Part shown: positions 15,534 through 20,504 of the stretch, piece after piece
Layout: every line of letters begins with the position of its first letter
Position numbering within the stretch: position 1 is the first letter of the stretch
Assembly: GCA_018882825.1 (NCBI GenBank)
Contig: VERC01000007.1
Span: forward strand, 1-20,504
Reading direction: 5' to 3'
DNA length: 20,504 nucleotides
Source: Acidimicrobiia bacterium
Lineage (GTDB): Bacteria; Actinomycetota; Acidimicrobiia; Acidimicrobiales; Acidimicrobilacustridaceae
Translations under genes and position numbers: made by a program
The notes under the pieces: model-generated
What the model saw: only the letters and a program-made list of their open reading frames with translations
Databases searched by the model: none
Told to the model about the DNA's origin: nothing

Positions 15534-16574
15534 ATGGTTTCGGTTCCAGTGGCGGACCTCGACGAGATCCTCGATCAGGTGGTCGACCTCGATCGCCGGC
15601 TCGGTGCCTGTCGGATCCTCATCACCGGAGGAACGGGATTCTTCGGACGATGGCTGCTCGAGTCCTGGGATCACTCCTCGAAGCGTCTGAATCTTCGCCG
15701 GACCGCAGTGGTCGTCACCCGCGATCCCTCGGCTTTCGCCACCGCGTTCCCTCACCTCGCCGAATCGGAATCGATCGAACTGGTGCGCGGAGATGTGCTC
15801 CACGAAAGTGTCATCGACGGCACGTTCGATGCCTGCATCCATGCCGCCACCGCCGCGAGCCTTGCGTTGACCGAGTCGGAACCTCGGTCGATGTTCGACA
15901 CCATCGTCACCGGCACCAGCAACGTCCTCGATTGGTTGGAGCCCTCGGGTTCGATCCCGACGTTGTTCACGAGTTCTGGTGCCGTCTACGGGGGCGGGGC
16001 CGGCACTGCGCAACTGATCCCCGAGACCGACCGCACCGGACCCGACCCACTCGACCCCGGTCAGGTCTACGGCGAGGCAAAGAGGGCGGCGGAGATGCTC
16101 TGCGCGTTGCGAGTCGCATCGGGGGCACGGATCCGGATCGCCCGGTGCTTCGCCTTCGTCGGGCCGCACCTCCCGCTCGACGCGCACTTCGCCATCGGGA
16201 ACTTCGTCGCCGATGCCGTGAGCGGACGCCGGATCGTCGTACGAGGGGATGGTTCACCCGTTCGTTCTTACATGTACCCGACCGACCTGGTCGTCTGGCT
16301 GCGCACGATCCTCGCTGATGGTGTCGATGGTCGGGCCTACAACGTGGGAAGCGAGGAGGGTCGCCCACTTCGGGAGATCGCCGAGATGGTGGCGACCCGG
16401 GTCGGGACCACGGTCGAGATCCGGGGCGGCGCGAGCCACTCGAGTGCTGCGAATCGGTATGTCCCATCGATCGCCAGAGCCGGATCCGAGTTGGGACTCT
16501 CGGTGCGGGTCGACCTCGACCACGCGATCGAACGGACGATCGGATGGGCGGGATCGGCGTTCAGCTCACGATGA
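15534..16574 (+). CDS. NAD-dependent epimerase/dehydratase (extended SDR) acting on a nucleotide sugar
   Basis: The 346-residue extended short-chain dehydrogenase has the cofactor motif TGGTGFFG (residues 31-38), the catalytic SSGAVYGG region (S147/S148) and the YxxxK pair Y179/K183 in VYGEAKRAAE. C-terminal sugar-nucleotide motifs include RCFAFVGPHLPLDAHFAIGN and RSYMYPTDLVVWL. About 27 residues precede the Rossmann strand. It is not a typical RfbG (CDP-glucose 4,6-dehydratase), whose cofactor loop differs. It is closer to epimerase/reductase-like SDRs found in O-antigen clusters, so 4-keto reduction or epimerisation is likely. It starts 4 nt after the HAD stop. Its 3' end overlaps the minus-strand methyltransferase by 14 bp. 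Confidence 0.9.
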   Translation: MVSVPVADLDEILDQVVDLDRRLGACRILITGGTGFFGRWLLESWDHSSKRLNLRRTAVVVTRDPSAFATAFPHLAESESIELVRGDVLHESVIDGTFDACIHAATAASLALTESEPRSMFDTIVTGTSNVLDWLEPSGSIPTLFTSSGAVYGGGAGTAQLIPETDRTGPDPLDPGQVYGEAKRAAEMLCALRVASGARIRIARCFAFVGPHLPLDAHFAIGNFVADAVSGRRIVVRGDGSPVRSYMYPTDLVVWLRTILADGVDGRAYNVGSEEGRPLREIAEMVATRVGTTVEIRGGASHSSAANRYVPSIARAGSELGLSVRVDLDHAIERTIGWAGSAFSSR

Positions 16575-17268
16575 GGGCCCCGCCGAATGGCGAGAAGCCC
16601 AATCCCTCGAAGCGGCCGGTCGGCATCACGTAGGCCTCGAGCAGCAACCGCTCATCGCTGTCGAAGGCTTCGTCGAACCAGAAGATGTCGCCCGTCTCCA
16701 GTGAGGGGGCGATCGCCTCCCACGCCGCCAGAGAGGGGCGGAAGAGGTCGAGGTCGAAGTTGAAGAATCGTCGGCCCTTGGTCGTGGCCCACTCGATGTC
16801 GCCCAGACTGTCCTCGACATCGCCCACGTGCCACGTGACGCGGGCGTCGTCGATCGCCGGAGTACGTCCGTCTGCATCGAACGCGCCGGCCGGCATTCCG
16901 CGCCATCGCTGGGGGAGACCGGTGAAGCGATCGAATCCGTGGTAGCGCAGGTGCGGCGAGTCGATCCGGTCGAGCCACCACCTCGTCGCCTCACCGAAGG
17001 CCACGCCGAACTCGAAGATCGTGATCGACTCTTCCGAATCGGGGGGCGGAACGAGCCGCGGGAGCACCTCGCCCGACCAGAGCGCTTCCCGAGTGTCGTA
17101 CGAACGGCCCATCCCGTTCCTGAGGCACCAGGCCCGCCAACTCGAGACGGCGCCGAGGGTGTCGAGACTCTGCGCCAGGCGGGGGATGACGTTCGTCACT
17201 CTCGCAACAGCGGCCACCACTCGTTGCGTACCCGTGCCGGAATTTCCCGATGTCTCGTGGCGCGCCAT
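16561..17268 (-). CDS. Class I SAM-dependent methyltransferase, TylF/MycF-like
   Basis: This 235-residue methyltransferase has a motif I-like IFEFGVAFGEA (residues 84-94), HGFDRFTGLPQRW (about 110-122), a GDVEDSLGDIE segment, then FFNFDLDLF (168-176) and WFDEAFD (197-203). The order FDxFxGLP, then an acidic strand and a second acidic strand, is that of the macrocin O-methyltransferase (TylF) group. Members of that group methylate sugar hydroxyls with metal-binding acidic residues. The sugar or other acceptor here is unknown. ATG 17268 follows a TAGTGT hexamer by 7 nt. It converges with the SDR gene (14-bp overlap) and is divergent from the next methyltransferase. A glycan-modifying role is inferred from position. 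Confidence 0.82.
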   Translation of the reverse strand: MARHETSGNSGTGTQRVVAAVARVTNVIPRLAQSLDTLGAVSSWRAWCLRNGMGRSYDTREALWSGEVLPRLVPPPDSEESITIFEFGVAFGEATRWWLDRIDSPHLRYHGFDRFTGLPQRWRGMPAGAFDADGRTPAIDDARVTWHVGDVEDSLGDIEWATTKGRRFFNFDLDLFRPSLAAWEAIAPSLETGDIFWFDEAFDSDERLLLEAYVMPTGRFEGLGFSPFGGALIVS

Positions 17269-17275
17269 GAGACGA

Positions 17276-17281
17276 ACACTA
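17276..17281 (-). promoter_or_regulatory. Putative -10 element of the TylF-like methyltransferase (leaderless type)
   Basis: TAGTGT on the minus strand (17281 down to 17276), 7 nt, then ATG 17268. This is the same hexamer as before glyS. Confidence 0.5.
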
Positions 17282-17356
17282 GGTGGTCGAGGCCGCAGGG
17301 CCGAGTGATGGGGGGATTCCTTCGTGAAGGTCCGGTTCGGCATCGCAGTCGTCACG

Positions 17357-17362
17357 TAGGGT
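17357..17362 (+). promoter_or_regulatory. Putative -10 element of the C-methyltransferase-like gene
   Basis: TAGGGT lies 35 nt before ATG 17398. GGAGAGAG (17383-17390) stands between them as the ribosome binding site, so this transcript has a leader, unlike its divergent neighbour. Confidence 0.4.
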
Positions 17363-17397
17363 CGGATCGAGGGAGTCCCGGCGGAGAGAGATGTGAG

Positions 17398-18606
17398 ATG
17401 ACGATGAACCTTCAGCGCAGGTGCCCGGTCTGTGGGGGGAGGGAAGGCCGACTCCTCCACACGCAGGAGTTCGCAGTTCCGGCGGAACTCGCTGCTCCTG
17501 AAGTCGTCGATATCGTCACTTGTGTCACGTGCGGTATGTGCTTCTCCGAAATCGCGGTCGATCAGGACTCGCTCGACACTGCCTATGCCGAGCACTCGAA
17601 GTACGCCGACACGTCCATGTACGCCGACGAGATCGCCGATGATGCACCCCCGACCGACGCGCCGTGGGATCTGGAGCGTTTGCGAGGCACGGCGCAGTGG
17701 CTCACCACCCGCGTCCCGGTCGATGCCCGGGTCCTCGATGCGGGATGCGCCACGGGAGCTCTGATCAGGTACCTGCAGGAGACGGGATTCAGCGACATCG
17801 TGGGCCTCGACCCCTCTCCCGTTGCCGCTGCCACGGTGCAGCGGTCGACGGGGGTGCGGGCCGTGGCCGGATCGCTCTTCCATCCTCCTGACGACCTCGG
17901 TGAGTTCGGTCTCGTCGTGCTCTCCCACGTGCTCGAGCACCTGCTTGATGTGCGCGGCGCGGTCGAGGGATTGCGGTCGTTGACCAAGCCCGGGGGGCTG
18001 ATCTACGTGGAGGTGCCCGATGCAGTGCGCTATCGAGATCATCTCGTGGCGCCGTTCCACGATTTCAACACCGAGCACATCAATCACTTCTCGGGGGTGC
18101 TGCTCGACCGCCTGTTCTGCTCGGCCGGGTTCGTGACCCGCGAGATCGGGCACAAGACCGTGCTCAGTTCACCGTCGGATCCGTACCCGGCGGTGTTCGG
18201 CCTCTTCGAACGATCGTCGCCGTCGGACACCCCGACCGCTGTGCAGCGGGACGACGACCTCGCCCCGTCCCTGCGCGACTACATCTACGCCTCCACGCAG
18301 TTGATGGAGCGGTTCGGCGCTCGCGTTCACGACGAGGTCGGGGATGGTCCGATCGTCGTGTGGGGAGCCGGTCAACTCTCGATGAAGTTGCTGGCCGGTC
18401 CCCTGAGGGAGGCCCGGGTCGACGCACTCGTCGACACCTCTCCCGACAAGTGGGGTCTTCGGCTCGGCGGTCACGAGGTCGTGGGCCCGGACGAGGTCGC
18501 CTCCTCGGACTCACCGATCCTCGTCGCCTCTGTCCATCACCAGTCGTCGATCGTCGCCGAGATAGCGCGTCGACTCCCCGGTCGAAGGGTCGTCACTCTG
18601 AGGTGA
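17398..18606 (+). CDS. Sugar C-methyltransferase-like SAM-dependent methyltransferase
   Basis: The 402-residue product has three parts. An N-terminal zinc-type domain carries CPVC (C9, C12) and CVTC (C42, C45). A central SAM domain has VLDAGCATGAL (motif I, about 112-122), GLDPS (D138) and LSHVLEHLLD. A C-terminal Rossmann-like domain includes IVVWGAGQLSMKLL. This layout (Methyltransf_13, SAM core, Methyltransf_14) is that of C-methyltransferases acting on 4-keto nucleotide sugars, such as TylC3 and TcaB9. The NTEHINHFS segment (E226, H227) matches the position of the Glu-His pair used by TcaB9 to activate the sugar carbon. The start at ATG 17398 has GGAGAGAG upstream. It probably makes a methyl-branched sugar; the nucleotide carrier is unproven. 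Confidence 0.88.
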   Translation: MTMNLQRRCPVCGGREGRLLHTQEFAVPAELAAPEVVDIVTCVTCGMCFSEIAVDQDSLDTAYAEHSKYADTSMYADEIADDAPPTDAPWDLERLRGTAQWLTTRVPVDARVLDAGCATGALIRYLQETGFSDIVGLDPSPVAAATVQRSTGVRAVAGSLFHPPDDLGEFGLVVLSHVLEHLLDVRGAVEGLRSLTKPGGLIYVEVPDAVRYRDHLVAPFHDFNTEHINHFSGVLLDRLFCSAGFVTREIGHKTVLSSPSDPYPAVFGLFERSSPSDTPTAVQRDDDLAPSLRDYIYASTQLMERFGARVHDEVGDGPIVVWGAGQLSMKLLAGPLREARVDALVDTSPDKWGLRLGGHEVVGPDEVASSDSPILVASVHHQSSIVAEIARRLPGRRVVTLR

Positions 18607-18607
18607 T

Positions 18608-18619
18608 GCTGCCGGCAGC
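18608..18619. repeat. 12-bp palindrome between convergent genes
   Basis: GCTGCCGGCAGC is self-complementary and begins 1 nt after the methyltransferase stop, in the 65-bp gap before the convergent ThDP-enzyme gene. It might mark a bidirectional terminator, but there is no T-tract. The rest of the gap shows nothing clear. Confidence 0.3.
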
Positions 18620-18671
18620 GTCAGCCGGGGGCATTACTCCCACATGGACTCGGTCGAGACGGGCCTTCGAC

Positions 18672-20486
18672 CTACGCGCCGGGAACTCGCCGAATCACCC
18701 GAAGAATGTCCTCGTCGAGATCGGGTGACATGGCGTGGAGAGGGTTCGATTCCATCGAGCCCGACTCGGTCACCCGGCTCGTGATCTTGGGCCAGTAGGT
18801 CTGATCGGGATCGATCGGCACGATGAAGGCGACCGGACCTTCGTCCTCCAGCAGGTCGGTGACGGCGAGGTCGTGTCGCCACTCCGGCGTGATCGGCCGG
18901 CACGGGATCCCGTACGCGTCGAACAGCGTCGGCCACTCGGGGAATCCGAGACCGGTCTGCACATCGCATCCGAGATAGGCGCCCCCGAAGTAGTTCCGCT
19001 GTGTGGTGCGGATCGAGCCGTACCCGTCGTTGGCGAAGATGAAGATCTTGAGCGGCAGACGGTTGACGGTGACGGTCGCCAGTTCCTGGATGTTCTGTGA
19101 GAACCCGCCATCACCCTCGATGAGGAACGTCCGACGCCGGCGATGGGCCAATGCCGCGCCGATGGCCCCGGCCAGCCCGTACCCCATCGACGCCAGGCCC
19201 TTGTCGGTGATGACGATCTGACCCTGTTCCGGCTCGAAGACCTGCATCGGGACAGAGTTCGCCCCTCCGCTCGAACAGGGGATCACGATGTCGTCCGGAC
19301 GAGTCACGTCCTCCAACTCGAGGCAGAACCGGTAGGGGTCGACGAATCCGGGCGCGGTCTGGTTGGCGGACTCGGCGCGGGGGAGCAGCGTCCGTACCGT
19401 GCGGCAGTGAGCGAGCCATCCGCGGTCGCAGCGCCATCCCGACGAGGTCAGTCGGCGCACGGCGCCGGCGAGAGCGGCATCGGCGTCGGCCGCGAGGGCG
19501 TGGTCGACGTGGGGGTGACCCTTGTGCAACTCCGCGTGATCGATGTCGATGTGCACCACGGTGGCGTTCCGTGCCCACTCCTGCCAGTTGAACCCGGTCT
19601 GTTGCATCCCGAGACGACTGCCGAACACCACGACGAGGTCGGCGAGGTCGACGATCATGTTGGCCGAGCGCTGACCCCAGGTGTTCGGCCGCCCTACGTA
19701 GACCTCGTCCTCACGGTGGAGTCGATCGGCGCCGTTCCATGTCGTGACCACGGGAATCCCGAGGCTGGCGAGGTCGTCGTGGAGTGTCGCTGCGCAGGCT
19801 CTCGAGACCCCGCCGCCGATCATCCACAGAGGTCGGCGGGCGCCGGTGGTGAGTGCTCCGATCAGGTCGGCCGCTTCCTCCGCCGTGGCGAGGGCGACGG
19901 ATGATGGCCCGATCGGGCGGACCGATTCGATGCCGTCCTCCACGGTGCTGTCGAGCACCGGCGCGCCCTGTGCGTCGAGGCAGAACTCGAGGAACACCGG
20001 CCCCGGTCGATCCCGCCTTCCCTCACGTACGGCATCGAGGAAGCGGCTGCGTGGCCACGGCTCCTTCACCAACTCGCTCACCTTCGTGACCGGGCGCATG
20101 ATCGACACACCGTCGATCTCCTGGATGCCACGCTGGCGCACGCCCCCGGCCATGAGGTCCTCGGACTTCACCTGACCTCCGAGTACGAGCAACTCCCGAC
20201 TCTCCAACCATGCGCCGCTGGCGGCGGTCACGATGTTGGTGAGGCCCGGTCCGGCGGTGACGAGGGCGAAGGCTCGTCCCCCACCGCCCGACTCGTTGAA
20301 GTACTCGGTGGCGATACCGGCCGACACCTCGTGCACGGTGGGAATGCACGTCATCGTGGTGCGCATCCCGTCGAGGAGATGCATGATGTTGCCGCCGGCC
20401 ACGAAGAAGCAGTGTGTGTAGCCCTAGTCACGCAGCCATTCAGCGATCTTCGTCGCGTACTTGACCGGGGCCTCGGCTGACGTCAT
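18672..20486 (-). CDS. Acetolactate-synthase-like ThDP-dependent enzyme with an in-frame TAG (possible pseudogene)
   Basis: Read through codon 21, this is a full-length (604-codon) three-domain ThDP enzyme of the acetohydroxyacid synthase type. The N-terminal Pyr domain has FVAGGNIMHLLDG and the ThDP-activating glutamate E53 in TVHEVSAGIATEY. A middle domain follows. The C-terminal PP domain has the ThDP-metal motif GDGGF (about 458-460) with N486 in FANDGYGSI. Related enzymes join a two-carbon unit from pyruvate to an acceptor. YerE does this to a CDP-keto-sugar in yersiniose synthesis, a plausible role beside rfbF. ATG 20486 opens MTSAEAPVKYATKIAEWLRD, then TAG, then GYTHCFFVAGG, which continues the fold. 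Without readthrough, initiation at GTG 20402 would lose the first strand, and no Shine-Dalgarno sequence serves it. Confidence 0.85.
20424..20426 (-). other. In-frame amber codon inside the ThDP-enzyme gene
   Basis: CTA on the plus strand is TAG in the frame of the ThDP enzyme, codon 21 from ATG 20486. The frame is preserved on both sides and the flanking protein sequence is family-like, so this is a substitution and not a frameshift. A CAG (Gln) to TAG change would explain it. Confidence 0.85.
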
Positions 20487-20504
20487 CTGGTCAGAGATCG
20501 ATAC

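Noticed and set aside
14781..16187. Minus-strand frame (468 codons) opposite the HAD and SDR genes
   Set aside because: Antisense to two clear enzyme families in a coupled operon; no recognisable motif.
16828..17397. Upstream extension of the C-methyltransferase frame
   Set aside because: It runs antisense through the TylF-like gene; the zinc domain and ribosome binding site place the start at 17398.
17269..18153. Upstream extension of the minus-strand TylF-like frame
   Set aside because: It is antisense to the next methyltransferase; the -10 hexamer and ATG at 17268 define the start.
1..20504. CRISPR arrays, insertion sequences, integrases, riboswitches, rRNA
   Set aside because: Looked for by eye; no regularly spaced repeats, transposase motifs, terminal inverted repeats or known riboswitch cores were seen.

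Overview
This is a high-G+C window (about two-thirds G+C by eye) with actinobacterial gene order and codon use. The block dinG-like / uppS / recO / glyS / dnaG / rpoD resembles the recO-uppS...glyS...dnaG neighbourhood of Actinobacteria. Having rpoD directly after dnaG, a CaiB/BaiF CoA-transferase inside the block, and many leaderless starts suggests a deep-branching actinobacterial lineage such as Acidimicrobiia. The lineage is inference; the sequence alone does not name a species.

Left part (1-10077) is housekeeping. A DinG/XPD-family helicase (minus strand, cut by the left edge) faces uppS (undecaprenyl diphosphate synthase). recO follows at once, then a tandem two-domain family III CoA-transferase, glyS, dnaG and rpoD. 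dnaG and rpoD overlap by GTGA. A 59-residue membrane protein that is easily missed begins on the last base of the rpoD stop codon, and tRNA-Asn(GTT) closes the block.

Middle (10040-11889): a minus-strand alkaline-phosphatase-superfamily phosphohydrolase has its stop codon inside the tRNA-Asn gene on the opposite strand. Upstream of it lies a second tRNA with a CAT anticodon (Ile2 or Met).

Right part (11957-20504) looks like a glycan or modified-sugar region. It holds a polytopic membrane protein with a GT-C-like layout (minus), then rfbF (glucose-1-phosphate cytidylyltransferase), a HAD phosphatase and an SDR sugar epimerase/reductase as one plus-strand operon. Next come two divergent methyltransferases: a TylF-like one (minus) and a sugar C-methyltransferase-like one (plus). 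Last is an acetolactate-synthase-like ThDP enzyme (minus). CDP-glucose formation together with a C-methyltransferase and an AHAS-like enzyme recalls CDP-linked branched-chain sugar pathways (yersiniose type). The expected CDP-glucose 4,6-dehydratase and 3-dehydratase are not in view and may lie beyond the right edge. The ThDP gene carries an in-frame TAG at its 21st codon, within a conserved N-terminus.

A shared promoter pattern runs through the window. A TAnnnT -10 hexamer sits 6-9 nt before the start codon of six genes and 7 nt before a tRNA 5' end, which points to leaderless transcription. It decides the starts of uppS, glyS and rfbF. Genes with a longer leader (CoA-transferase, dnaG, the plus-strand methyltransferase) have clear Shine-Dalgarno sequences instead.
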